Made by a program: the position numbers and the translations under genes. From the NCBI GenBank assembly GCA_018644665.1, contig JABGQA010000138.1, forward strand, positions 85,700 to 149,699: DNA of 64,000 nucleotides, in the 5' to 3' direction. The notes beneath the pieces were generated by a model. It was not told where the DNA came from. It ran no database searches and saw only the letters and a list, made by a program, of their open reading frames with translations. Below are positions 8,260 through 17,497 of the stretch, piece by piece (within the stretch, counting starts at the first letter, position 1; each line of letters opens with the position of its first letter). This DNA is from Candidatus Poribacteria bacterium (GTDB lineage: Bacteria; Poribacteria; WGA-4E; GCA-2687025).

Positions 8260-9642
8260 TCAGCCGACGATGTGGCCGATGAGCGTGTGCGCCGTGGCCG
8301 AGTCCACCTGGGCCCGCACGATGTCGCCCGGCTGCGCGTCGCCGGCCGGGAAGACGCACGTCTTGAAGTCGTCCGTTTTGCCGTAAAGGTCGGCCGGGTC
8401 ACGCTTCGACGGCCCCTCGACCAGCGCGGACACGACGCTCCCGACGTGGCCCGCGTACACCTCACGCGAGACGGCTTCCTGGAGGTCGATGATCTCCCTC
8501 AGGCGCCGTATCTTCTCGTCCTCCGGGACATCGTCCTCGTGTTTCTTGTGCGCGACCGTGCCCTCGCGAGGCGAATACCGGAACATGAAGGCGCTGTCGA
8601 ACCGCACACGCCGCATGACGTCGCAGGTAGCCTCGTGATCTTCCGCCGTCTCTCCGCAGAAGCCCGCGATGATGTCCGTGGTGATCGCCACCCCGGAGAC
8701 GTGCGTCCGCAGGTCGTCGACGACCCGCAGGTACTCTTCGACCGTGTACGTGCGTCGCATGCGCCGTAGGACATCGTCCGAGCCGGACTGCATGGGCAGG
8801 TGCATGTGGCCACACACCTTTGGGTTCTCGCCCATCGCGCGAATCATCGCTTCCGTCGCGTCGGACGGGTGCGGAGACGTGAACCGCACGCGCTCGATCC
8901 CGTCCACTTCCGAGACGGCGTTCAGCAAGTCCGCGAAGTCGTGCTCGCCGTCGTCGTACGAGTTCACCGTCTGACCGAGGAGCGTCACCTCACGCACGCC
9001 ACGCGTCGCGAGACCCCGCGTCTCGTCGACCAAGGACGCGAGCGAGATGCTCTTCTCGCGTCCGCGTACGAACGGCACGATGCAGAACGTGCAGAACTTG
9101 TCGCATCCACGCTGAATCGTGAGCCACGCCTTGATGCCCTCCTCGCGGACGGGCAGGATGTCGGCATAATCCTCGGAGCGGTCGAGGCGCACGTCCAAGA
9201 ACGGCTCGCCGCCCGTGCTACCGAGGGCGTCGGGCAGGTTGCGGTACGTGTCTGGCCCCATCACGAAGTCGACGTACGGCGCGCGATCCAGCAGCCCGTC
9301 GGCGACGCGCTGCGCCATGCACCCGCACACCCCGAGTACGAGGTCCGGTCGCCTCGCCTTGCGGCTGGAAAGCTCCGCCAAGCGCCCGTAGACGCGCTCT
9401 TCGGCGTGTTCGCGCACCGAGCACGTGTTCAGCAAGATGACATCAGCGTCATCGACGCCTGGCGTGAAGCTGTAGCCGTCGCGCGTCAGGATCGACCGGA
9501 TGATCTCCGCGTCGCTCAGGTTCATCTGGCAGCCGTAGTTCTCGATGTAGACCTTGCGGCCTCGATACGGAACGACGGCGTCCTCCCCGGTCGGGTCGGG
9601 GAGTTGTGTCGGCGCGCTAACGATGTCGAGTGCGTGCTTCAT
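8260..9642 (-). CDS. miaB: tRNA-2-methylthio-N6-dimethylallyladenosine synthase
   Basis: 460 aa. MiaB adds a methylthio group to i6A37 in tRNAs that read UNN codons. An N-terminal UPF0004 domain has three Cys (YGCQMN, NTCSV, CGCMAQ) for the auxiliary cluster, a radical SAM core has CDKFCTFC, and a C-terminal TRAM domain binds RNA. The start chosen is the ATG at 9642; a longer frame to 9726 would run an Arg-rich, non-conserved 28-residue tail. Lies 93 bp after RNase J, so the two RNA-processing genes may be co-transcribed. Confidence 0.92.
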   Translation of the reverse strand: MKHALDIVSAPTQLPDPTGEDAVVPYRGRKVYIENYGCQMNLSDAEIIRSILTRDGYSFTPGVDDADVILLNTCSVREHAEERVYGRLAELSSRKARRPDLVLGVCGCMAQRVADGLLDRAPYVDFVMGPDTYRNLPDALGSTGGEPFLDVRLDRSEDYADILPVREEGIKAWLTIQRGCDKFCTFCIVPFVRGREKSISLASLVDETRGLATRGVREVTLLGQTVNSYDDGEHDFADLLNAVSEVDGIERVRFTSPHPSDATEAMIRAMGENPKVCGHMHLPMQSGSDDVLRRMRRTYTVEEYLRVVDDLRTHVSGVAITTDIIAGFCGETAEDHEATCDVMRRVRFDSAFMFRYSPREGTVAHKKHEDDVPEDEKIRRLREIIDLQEAVSREVYAGHVGSVVSALVEGPSKRDPADLYGKTDDFKTCVFPAGDAQPGDIVRAQVDSATAHTLIGHIVG

Positions 9643-9735
9643 CACTGTCCGCGGAGTCAGACTAGGGCGTCTCGTCGCGAAGCCATTGTACGACACGCGA
9701 CGCCGCGGCGCGCCGCGGCTCCTCACACGACGCGT

Positions 9736-11394
9736 TCATCCCACTTCGATGATCACAGGCAGGACAATCGGCTTCCGGTCGGTGCGCTTGCTGAAGAAGC
9801 GCCGCAACGCCGCACGAACGGCCTCCTGCGACGTCTCCTGATCCAACCGCTCCTTCACGCTCAGCCGGTTGACGGTATCCACCGCGAGTTGCTTGGTCTC
9901 GTCCACCAACTCCGTGGAGTCCGCCATGTAGATGAACCCGCGCGAGACCATCTCGGGGCTGCCCTGCACCTCGCCGGTATCCCGGTGGATGACGATGGTG
10001 ATTATGACCATGCCATCCTCGGACAACTGACGGCGGTCGTTCAGGACGATCTCGTCCAGGTTGTCCAGCGCCCTGCCGTCGACCAGGACGCGGCCGGCCG
10101 GCACCGTCTCCTCGACGCTGCACGAGTCCTCGGTGAGCACGACACGCTGGCCGTTCTCGGCGACGCACACGTTCTCCGTCGGCACGCCCATCTCCTGCGC
10201 CAGGCGAGCGTGGAGCGTCAACTGCCGGAACTCCCCGTGCAGAGGGATGAAGAACCGCGGCCTCGTCAGGCTGAGCATCATCCGGAGGTCTTCCCGGAAG
10301 CCGTGTCCCGAGGCGTGAATGCCAGCCCCCGGCCCGTAGTGGACATCGGCGCCACGACGGTACAGGTTGTTGACGAGCCCCGCGATCGCCTTCTCGTGGC
10401 CGGGGATGATACGCGCCGACAACGCCACCGTATCGCCGTCCTCGATCCGGAGATGCGCGTGGCTATCGCTCGACACGAGGGAGAGCGCGGCGAACGGCTC
10501 GCCCTGGCTTCCCGTCATTAGGACCATGACCCTCTCGGGATCCATCTTGCGCACGTCGCGAATGTCCACGACGTGGTTTTCCGGCAGCCAGATGTAGTCC
10601 AGATCCGTGCCGACTTGCACGTTCTTCACCATGCTCCGACCCGTGACGGCCACGGCGCGACCGTGGTCCACGGCGAGGTCGATGAGCTGTTGCACACGGT
10701 AAAGGCTCGACGCGAACGTCGCGACGTAGAGTCGCCGTCTGGCTTGGTGGAACAGCTGGTCCAGTCGAGGGCGGATGCTTGCCTCCGCCGGGGAGAGCCC
10801 CGGCGCCTCGATGTTCGTGCTGTCCGACATCAGGAGCAGCAGACCCTCGGAGCCGAGGTCGGCGAACCGGCCCACGTCGAACCCGTCGTCACCCTTGAGC
10901 GTGTGGTCGAGCTTGAAGTCGCCCGTGTGGAGGATCGCGCCGATCGGCGTGTGGATCACGACCGCCAGCGCCCCGGGGATGCTGTGCGAAACGGGGATGA
11001 ACTCGACCGACATCGACCCGAATTCCAGTTGCGAATCGGCGTCGATGTGGTGCAGTTCCGCCCCGGCCAGCATGCCGTTCTCACGCAGCCGATGCGACGC
11101 GAGCGCGAGCGTGAGGTCCACCCCGTACACGGGCACGTCCACGTGCTGCAGCAGGTTCGACAGGCCGCCGATGTGGTCCTCGTGACCATGCGTGAGGATC
11201 ACCCCACGCACGTTCTCGCGACGCTCCACGAGCCACGTCAGGTCGGGCAGGACGTAGTCGACGCCGAACATCCCCGCGTCGGGGAACGCCATTCCCGCGT
11301 CAATCACGAGAATGTCGTCGCCGCACTCCAGGGCCATCATGTTCATGCCGAACTCGCCCAGTCCGCCCAGCGGCACTAGCGATACGCTATCCAT
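9736..11394 (-). CDS. rnj: Ribonuclease J
   Basis: 552 aa. Metallo-beta-lactamase/beta-CASP nuclease with endo- and 5'-exoribonuclease activity used in mRNA decay in bacteria that lack an RNase E-centred system. The metal-binding motif THGHEDHIGG lies near residue 78; the typical N-terminal PLGGLGEFGMN begins at residue 7. The ATG at 11394 overlaps the stop of the upstream small gene by one base (TGATG) and is preceded by GGGAGGA, so translation is coupled. Confidence 0.92.
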   Translation of the reverse strand: MDSVSLVPLGGLGEFGMNMMALECGDDILVIDAGMAFPDAGMFGVDYVLPDLTWLVERRENVRGVILTHGHEDHIGGLSNLLQHVDVPVYGVDLTLALASHRLRENGMLAGAELHHIDADSQLEFGSMSVEFIPVSHSIPGALAVVIHTPIGAILHTGDFKLDHTLKGDDGFDVGRFADLGSEGLLLLMSDSTNIEAPGLSPAEASIRPRLDQLFHQARRRLYVATFASSLYRVQQLIDLAVDHGRAVAVTGRSMVKNVQVGTDLDYIWLPENHVVDIRDVRKMDPERVMVLMTGSQGEPFAALSLVSSDSHAHLRIEDGDTVALSARIIPGHEKAIAGLVNNLYRRGADVHYGPGAGIHASGHGFREDLRMMLSLTRPRFFIPLHGEFRQLTLHARLAQEMGVPTENVCVAENGQRVVLTEDSCSVEETVPAGRVLVDGRALDNLDEIVLNDRRQLSEDGMVIITIVIHRDTGEVQGSPEMVSRGFIYMADSTELVDETKQLAVDTVNRLSVKERLDQETSQEAVRAALRRFFSKRTDRKPIVLPVIIEVG

Positions 11395-11783
11395 CAAGTC
11401 TCCTCCCGGTCGGAGCTTCGTATGCCCTCCCGGATATCTGCAAGCATCGGTTCTATCGTAGCGAGTGACGCTCGAATATCTTCCAACTGCGGCCCGGGAC
11501 CCACGCCCGATCGCGCCGCGGCGCTGTGCCGCGCGATGTCCTCGCACGCCTCGATACTGGCGGGAGGCTCCGGCGAGACCACGCGGCGGGCCAAGGCTCC
11601 GAGGTCCACGTCGTCAGGGGCCGCTATCTCCAAGGTGGCATAGTGCGCGCGGAGGAACGTCTCGACCGCGTTCTCCAGGCAGTACGCGGCGAACGTGTCG
11701 TCGTGATCGAGAAACCTACGCGCGCGCGCAAGCTCCTGTTCCGCCACGACTAACCATTCCTCAGCGGCCAACTCTCGGGTCAA
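11394..11783 (-). CDS. Small HEPN-like protein
   Basis: 129 aa, predicted all-helical. The N-terminal half (AEEWLVVAEQELARARRF, then D-rich turn and YCLENAVETFLRAHY) has the pattern of HEPN domains, whose members include RNases and nucleotidyltransferase partners. I do not see a clear RxxxxH catalytic pair and no MNT partner is next to it, so nuclease activity is not claimed. The start is TTG at 11783. Coupled to rnj by one-base overlap; it may simply be a helical accessory protein. Confidence 0.6.
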   Translation of the reverse strand: MTRELAAEEWLVVAEQELARARRFLDHDDTFAAYCLENAVETFLRAHYATLEIAAPDDVDLGALARRVVSPEPPASIEACEDIARHSAAARSGVGPGPQLEDIRASLATIEPMLADIREGIRSSDREET

Positions 11784-11870
11784 GGAGCCACCGTCCTCCA
11801 GGGCCGGCCGCGAAGGGCCTGCGTGTGGGACCGTGCGCCACCTGCCCGTCGCGCGGCGGTATCCGGCCCG

Positions 11871-14366
11871 TCAGCCGACGACTAGGTTGAGGAGTTTGTC
11901 TGGGACGTAGATCACCTTGCGCACCGTCTTGCCGTCCGTATGACGGCACACGTTCTCATCCGCCAACGCGGCGGCCTTCGCGTCCTCCTCACCGGACCCC
12001 GTCGCAAGGGTGACGCGGCCACGTAGCTTCCCGTTCACCTGCACGACCACAGTCACCTCATCCTGCGCCAGAGCCTTCGGATCTGCCTCGGGCCAGCCGG
12101 AGCGGAGAATCGACTCGGCGTGCCCCAGACGCGTCCACAGCTCTTCCGAGATGTGCGGCGCGAACGGGCCCAGCAGGCGAGCCAGCGCGTCCAGAGACTC
12201 CCGCAGCAAGCCCCGCTGGTTGTCAGTGAACGGGCCTTGTAGACCCTGGAGGTGGTTCACCATCTCCATCGTCGCCGCGATCGCCGTATTGAACTTGAAG
12301 CGACGCTGTATGTCCGTCGAGACGCGCTGGATTGTGACGTGCGTCATGCGACGCAGTTCCCGCTCGTCCGGCGTCAACGTGTCGATGTCGTAGTCGGCGG
12401 CGTCGGATGTGTGTGGGAGCAGGGCGTCGAAGACGCGCCACAGGCGATGCAGGAACCGGTGACAGCCCTCTACCCCCGCGTCGTTCCACTCCAGGTCCAG
12501 CTCCGGCGGTGCAGCGAACAGGGAGAACAGCCGCGCGGTGTCCGCACCGTATCGCTCGATAAGGTCGTCCGGGGCAACGACGTTCCCCAGGGACTTCGAC
12601 ATCTTGCCGCCGTCTTTGGTGACCATGCCCTGTGTGAACAGGTTCTCGAACGGCTCGTCCACCGACGACACGCCGAGGTCGTACATCACCTTCGTGATGA
12701 AGCGCGCGTAGAGCAGATGCAGCACGGCGTGCTCGATGCCACCGACGTACTGGTCCACGGGCATCCAATAGCCCGCCGCTTCCCGATCGAACACGCCCTC
12801 GGCAAAGCGAGGCGATGTGAAGCGGAGGAAGTACCACGACGAATCCACGAACGTATCCATCGTGTCCGTCTCGCGCCGGGCGGGTCGTCCAGTCGCCGGT
12901 GACATGCAGGCCGTGAATGCCTCGTCACGGGCGAGGGGGTTGCCGCCCTTGCCGCTGAATTCCACATCGCGAGGATGTACCACGGGCAGGTCGGTCTCTG
13001 GCAGCAGCGTGACGCTGTCGTCGTCCTCGTACATCACGGGGATCGGCACGCCCCAGTATCGCTGCCGGCTGACCAGCCAGTCTCGCAACCGGTAGTTGAC
13101 GGTGCCTTCGCCGATGTCGTTGGCAGCCAGGTGATCGGTGATGTTCGCGATGGCGTCGCGGTTCGGCTGACCGTCGAACGGCCCGGAGTTCACCTGCACG
13201 CCGTCGTCCACGTACGCCTGCGTCATCGTGGAGGAGTCGAGTGGGGCGTCCGCCGGCTGGATGACCACGCGCACCGGTAGGTCGTACTTGCGCGCGAACT
13301 CGAAGTCGCGTTGGTCGTGCGCGGGGACGGCCATGACGGCGCCCGTCCCGTAGTCCATCAGCGCATAGTTCGCCACCCACAGCGGCACACGGTCGCCGTT
13401 CAGTGGGTTGACCACGTGGAAGCCCGTGAACACGCCTTCCTTGTCGGCGTTCTCGTCCATCCGCACGTCGAGCGTCTGCGTGCGCATGCGCTGGACTTCA
13501 GGCATCACGCGCGCGCCATGCTCGGACCGAGCGATCAGTTCGTCGATCAGCGGATGCTCGGGCGCCAAGGACATGAACGTGACGCCGTAGACGGTGTCCG
13601 GCCGCGTCGTGAATACCGGCAGCTTCTCGCCCGTCGCCTCGATGGTGAAATCGATGCGCGCGCCCTCGGAGCGCCCAATCCAGTTGCGTTGCTGCTGTAC
13701 GACGCGCTCCGGCCACCCCTCCAGGCGGTCAAGGTCGTCCAACAGGCGTTCCGCATAGTCCGTGATGCGGAAGTACCACTGGTCGAGGCGTCGCTTTTCG
13801 ACGGGCGCGCCGGTGCGCCAGCCACGGCCGTCGATGACCTGCTCGTTCGCCAGGACGGTCTTGTCGACAGGGTCCCAGTTCACGAGTCCACCCTTACGAT
13901 AGGCGAGACCCATCTCGTGCATCTTCAGGAAGAGCCACTGCGTCCAGGTGTAGTAGCCCGGATGATGGGTCGACAGCTCGCGATCCCAGTCGTAGGACAT
14001 CCCGAGACGCCGGAACTGGCGCTTCATGTTGCCGATGTTGCTCACGGTCCATTCCGCGGGGTGCACACGCCGCTCGATCGCAGCGTTCTCCGCAGGGAGA
14101 CCAAGCGCGTCCCAGCCCATTGGGTGCAGGACGGAGTGGCCCTGTGTCATCTTGAAGCGCGCCAGGACATCGCCCAGCACGTAGTTCCGCACGTGACCCA
14201 TGTGGATGTCGCCCGACGGGTACGGGAACATCTCGAGGAGATAGAACTTGGGTCGGTCGGGATCTTCGGTGGCGTGGAAAGCGTCGTCCGCCTCCCAGCG
14301 ATCCTGCCAGCGTGGTTCTATCTCGTTGGGGCTGTACGGCGTGGGGCGTTCCCCGGATGTGTCCAT
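11871..14366 (-). CDS. leuS: Leucyl-tRNA synthetase
   Basis: 831 aa, normal for bacterial LeuRS. Class Ia signatures: HMGH in YPSGDIHMGHVRNY near residue 50 and KMSKS (GGKMSKSLGN) near residue 590. The CP1 editing domain is present between them (includes TRPDTVYG and the PAHDQRD segment that holds the editing Asp) and an anticodon-binding helical domain follows. The ATG at 14366 is chosen because a strong promoter ends at 14395, so longer in-frame starts at 14408 and 14423 lie inside the promoter and cannot be used from it. Confidence 0.95.
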   Translation of the reverse strand: MDTSGERPTPYSPNEIEPRWQDRWEADDAFHATEDPDRPKFYLLEMFPYPSGDIHMGHVRNYVLGDVLARFKMTQGHSVLHPMGWDALGLPAENAAIERRVHPAEWTVSNIGNMKRQFRRLGMSYDWDRELSTHHPGYYTWTQWLFLKMHEMGLAYRKGGLVNWDPVDKTVLANEQVIDGRGWRTGAPVEKRRLDQWYFRITDYAERLLDDLDRLEGWPERVVQQQRNWIGRSEGARIDFTIEATGEKLPVFTTRPDTVYGVTFMSLAPEHPLIDELIARSEHGARVMPEVQRMRTQTLDVRMDENADKEGVFTGFHVVNPLNGDRVPLWVANYALMDYGTGAVMAVPAHDQRDFEFARKYDLPVRVVIQPADAPLDSSTMTQAYVDDGVQVNSGPFDGQPNRDAIANITDHLAANDIGEGTVNYRLRDWLVSRQRYWGVPIPVMYEDDDSVTLLPETDLPVVHPRDVEFSGKGGNPLARDEAFTACMSPATGRPARRETDTMDTFVDSSWYFLRFTSPRFAEGVFDREAAGYWMPVDQYVGGIEHAVLHLLYARFITKVMYDLGVSSVDEPFENLFTQGMVTKDGGKMSKSLGNVVAPDDLIERYGADTARLFSLFAAPPELDLEWNDAGVEGCHRFLHRLWRVFDALLPHTSDAADYDIDTLTPDERELRRMTHVTIQRVSTDIQRRFKFNTAIAATMEMVNHLQGLQGPFTDNQRGLLRESLDALARLLGPFAPHISEELWTRLGHAESILRSGWPEADPKALAQDEVTVVVQVNGKLRGRVTLATGSGEEDAKAAALADENVCRHTDGKTVRKVIYVPDKLLNLVVG

Positions 14367-14394
14367 CGTGACCGGCCTCTCGCGGTTTCGAGTA

Positions 14395-14423
14395 ATCTTA
14401 CTTCCGCCCATATGCCCCTTCAA
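14395..14423 (-). promoter_or_regulatory. Sigma-70-type promoter of leuS
   Basis: TTGAAG, exactly 17 bp, TAAGAT on the minus strand. The predicted transcript would start near 14388, about 22 nt before the leuS ATG. This fixes the leuS start. Confidence 0.7.
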
Positions 14424-14515
14424 GGTGAACGCCGCTAGCCACCCGCCTCCGCGCCCGCGTTCGGTAGACTCTCGGCGGGAGATTCACACACGCGCGACGA
14501 GGGAGGACGAACACG

Positions 14516-16270
14516 CTGAGAACGGCAATACTGACGCTGATCGCATGCCTCGCCGGGACGTTTTCAGCGCGCGCCGACGCGGCGCCGTGGACCCAAACGA
14601 ACGGCCCCTACGGCGGGTTCGTTTTCAGCATCCACGCCACGGCCGACGGGACCGTGTACGCGGGCACCGGCTCGGGCGTTCTCTACCGCTCCGACGACGA
14701 CGGCGCGACGTGGGACATCGTCAACGCGACGGTGGCGTCCGGTGATCTGCTCACGCTGACGGTGTGGGACGGCGCCCTCTACGTTGGAACGGACGGCGAT
14801 GGCGTCCTGCGCTCGTACGATCGGGGCGAGTCGTGGGAGAACGTCAGCGATGGTCTCGAATCGCCCAACGTCCAGGCGCTGACCGCCGCGCACGGGACGC
14901 TGTTCGCCGGCACCCTCGGCCGGGGGGTATTCAGATGGGACGGAGGAGCGCACGCGTGGGCGGCCACCAACGACGGACTACCCAGCCCGCTGATCCTATC
15001 CTTGCGCGCCCACGGAGCTAACCTATACGCCGGGACCTGGGGACGCGGAGTGTTCCGGTCCGCCGACGGGAAGACGTGGGCGCCGACGGGTCTGACGCAC
15101 GGCGAGATCGTCTCGCTTGGTGGCACGGGTGGCGGCGCGGGTGACGTCGCGGGCGGGGCGCTGTTGGCCGGGTCGCATGCCGGCGGCGTCATGCGGTCCC
15201 CCGACGGCGGGGCCGCCTGGGCGCCTGTCGACGTCGGCGAACGGGTCGTCTGGGCGTTCACGGAACACCACGGGGTCACCTACGCCGCCTCGGAGGATGG
15301 GTCGGTGCTGTCGTCGCAGGATGCAGGGACGACGTGGGTCGCGTCGCCACGGCTGACGCATCGCGCTATTCGGGCGATATCGGCGTCCGACCACGCCGTG
15401 CACGTGGGTTCGGACGGTAGCGGCGTCTTCCGACGTTTCGCCGACGGAGCGCCGTGGACGCAACCAGGCCTGCGGAACTCCATCGTCATGTCCCTCCACA
15501 CCGACGACGGGGCCGTCTACGCGGGAACCGCGTTCAACGGGGTGGTCGTCAGTCGGGATGGCGGCGCGTCGTGGCGACGAAGCAACGCGGGTCTGACGCG
15601 CTTTGAGATATGGGCGATGCTCCGCGTCAGCGGCGACCTGTACGCGGGCACCGGCGGCGAGGGCCTGTTCGTATCGCACGACGACGCCGAGACATGGGCC
15701 CCAACGGGCCTACGTGATCGCAACGTGCGCGCGCTCATGTCGCGCGGCGACGCGCTCTACGCATCCACGGAAGACGGCGGAGTCTTTCGCTCCGACGACG
15801 CAGCCGCGACCTGGCAGTCCCGCAACGAAGGTCTGGCGCAGATGCATGTGCCCGCGCTAGCCGAGTTGGGCGGGCACATCTACGCCGGGACGGGCGGCGA
15901 TGGCGTCTTCACGTCCGACGACGGAGGCGCCACGTGGGTCGACATCCCAACCGGCCTGGAGCACAGACATGTCCTCAGTCTGGCGACGCACGATGGCGTC
16001 GTCCATGCCGGAACCACCGGTGGCGTGTACCACCTCGACGAGGCTGAGTCTCGCTGGTCGCCAACGGGCCTGGCTTCGGTATGGGCGTTGACCACTCACG
16101 AGGCCGTCTTGTATGCGGGCGCCGCGGACGGCGTCTATCGGTGGGAGGACCACGCCGACCGGTGGACAGCAGACGGCGGCATGGAAGGGTACTTCATACG
16201 CGCCCTCGCTCCGTCCGACGGCGGCCTCTACGCGGGCACGCTTGGGAACGGGGTATTCCTGGGCCGGTAA
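14516..16270 (+). CDS. Secreted multi-repeat beta-propeller protein with a probable CTG start
   Basis: 584 aa if started at CTG 14516. The body consists of about twelve to fourteen copies of a 40-residue unit ending in patterns such as LYAGTxGxGVFRSxDxGxTW, typical of BNR/Ycf48/sortilin-like propellers that bind proteins or glycans outside the cell. No ATG, GTG or TTG lies in frame upstream of the first repeats; the first GTG (14654) would cut off the signal peptide and part of blade one. CTG 14516 is preceded by GGGAGGA at 8 bp and opens a signal peptide (hydrophobic core AILTLIACLAGTFS, then SARA|D as signal peptidase I site). LIAC could also be read as a lipobox but would give a very short signal. 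Function unknown. Confidence 0.78.
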   Translation: MRTAILTLIACLAGTFSARADAAPWTQTNGPYGGFVFSIHATADGTVYAGTGSGVLYRSDDDGATWDIVNATVASGDLLTLTVWDGALYVGTDGDGVLRSYDRGESWENVSDGLESPNVQALTAAHGTLFAGTLGRGVFRWDGGAHAWAATNDGLPSPLILSLRAHGANLYAGTWGRGVFRSADGKTWAPTGLTHGEIVSLGGTGGGAGDVAGGALLAGSHAGGVMRSPDGGAAWAPVDVGERVVWAFTEHHGVTYAASEDGSVLSSQDAGTTWVASPRLTHRAIRAISASDHAVHVGSDGSGVFRRFADGAPWTQPGLRNSIVMSLHTDDGAVYAGTAFNGVVVSRDGGASWRRSNAGLTRFEIWAMLRVSGDLYAGTGGEGLFVSHDDAETWAPTGLRDRNVRALMSRGDALYASTEDGGVFRSDDAAATWQSRNEGLAQMHVPALAELGGHIYAGTGGDGVFTSDDGGATWVDIPTGLEHRHVLSLATHDGVVHAGTTGGVYHLDEAESRWSPTGLASVWALTTHEAVLYAGAADGVYRWEDHADRWTADGGMEGYFIRALAPSDGGLYAGTLGNGVFLGR

Positions 16271-16666
16271 CGTGTGCGACCGACTGGCTCCCACGCATCC
16301 GAGCAGGCGCCAACACCCAGAGTCGTCGTCCCAGGCCCGTACGCCTGCGTTCCGCTCCGGCCCGCCGCGCGGACCCGACCTCGGCGCGCCGCGTGGGTAG
16401 GCGCGCGGCCTAAGAGCGGTGTCAGACGTGTGCGGGGCCTGGGGCAGACGGCAGTATCCGATAGCCAGGGGAAGCGGCGGCCAAGCACATCGGACGGCGC
16501 TGTGCGGATCTCGTCCAGTCGGGCGCGTGATGTCAGATATCGCTACGCTTACCGGGACGCTGAGGAGGCTGCATGGCCTGCCCACCGGCGTCCAGCATTT
16601 CGGGGCGAGCGCGTAGTTTAGAGGCGGAGACATAGGCTCGAACCAGTGGCCGAAAAGGAGCCGCAC
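16271..16666 (+). other. Intergenic stretch without a convincing gene
   Basis: 396 bp between the propeller gene and the next CDS. Short open frames exist but have no start with a ribosome site and no protein-like pattern. No clear promoter pair or terminator hairpin was found; only the ribosome site GGAG at its end (6 bp before ATG 16667) is evident. Confidence 0.5.
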
Positions 16667-17326
16667 ATGGCGACTGTGTCTGGCGGTCTGAAGTGTTACA
16701 CGTGTGGGAGCGAAGCCGGGGAGCAGGACCAACTCCCGCCACAGAATCTCTTCCCCTCGCCCCGGCCAGGCGACCTGTTCTGCGCGCCCATATGTGCCGA
16801 TTGCCACAGTGCCACGTCAGAAGACGATGAGCTATTCCAGGTCCTAGTGATCAGCTCGCACGACCTGTCCGATGCTCGCGTAGCCGCCGTGTGGGCGCCT
16901 ACTCTCCGTGGCCTGCAACGCCCTGAGGCGCGCCCAAGGCGCATGGTCCACGAGCTGCTACCGACGCTGGCATCGTCGTTGGCCAAGCGCCGGGCGTGCG
17001 GTTCAACAGGGCGCGCGAAGCAGGAGATGGACCGACTTGTCCGAGGCATGTATTGGCATCGCTTCGGCACACGCCTGCCGGACGGCGCCTACGTCGCTGA
17101 CTTCGCGATGGACCCGAACCTTGCCGACCTCGATGAAGGAACTACTGGCGTGCTCCAGGACTCCCCGCTCTTCGAGACCGATGACCGAGTCTACCAATGC
17201 CGCATGGTCGCGTGCGCGGACGACCCCGCCGCAACGGTTTTCATCCGTCGGTGCTACGAGAGGACGGAGTTCGGCACCTGGACGCTGTCCGACGGCCTCG
17301 AGGAGAACACAGACGCCGGCCCGTGA
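16667..17326 (+). CDS. Cys-rich HNH-like hypothetical protein
   Basis: 219 aa. The N-terminal 50 residues carry CYTCG (Cys10, Cys13) and CAPICADCH (Cys39, Cys43, Cys46) around a QDQLPPQNLFP segment. This resembles treble-clef HNH proteins in which DHxPPxxLF lies between two Cys pairs, but the His of the DH pair is Gln here, so nuclease activity is doubtful. The rest is helical without a known motif. ATG 16667 follows AAAGGAG by 6 bp, which decides the start over GTG 16646. Confidence 0.65.
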   Translation: MATVSGGLKCYTCGSEAGEQDQLPPQNLFPSPRPGDLFCAPICADCHSATSEDDELFQVLVISSHDLSDARVAAVWAPTLRGLQRPEARPRRMVHELLPTLASSLAKRRACGSTGRAKQEMDRLVRGMYWHRFGTRLPDGAYVADFAMDPNLADLDEGTTGVLQDSPLFETDDRVYQCRMVACADDPAATVFIRRCYERTEFGTWTLSDGLEENTDAGP

Positions 17327-17497
17327 AGGTCCACTACACGTGGGATGCATGCTAGAGGACGAAACCGCGCTGGGCCGGCACTGATGACTGGTTGTTCCCG
17401 GCGGACCGCAACATCTGGTATACCGGGAGGCGAACCCGCTCGGAGAGTGCGACAGAATGACGCTTGTTCAGGCACTAGATGGCAGGAGGTCCGTGAC

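Noticed and set aside
8800..10521. Long plus-strand open frame across miaB and RNase J
   Set aside because: Antisense to two well-defined genes; long opposite frames are expected in GC-rich DNA with strong third-position bias. Similar antisense frames at 3270-4460, 30018-31358 and 33380-34747 were dropped for the same reason.
14367..14423. Longer LeuRS starting at 14408 or 14423
   Set aside because: These codons lie within or upstream of the TTGAAG-17-TAAGAT promoter, and the extra residues are not LeuRS-like.
16419..16616. 65-residue frame in the gap after the propeller gene
   Set aside because: No ribosome site, no protein-like hydrophobic pattern, and codon use unlike the neighbours.
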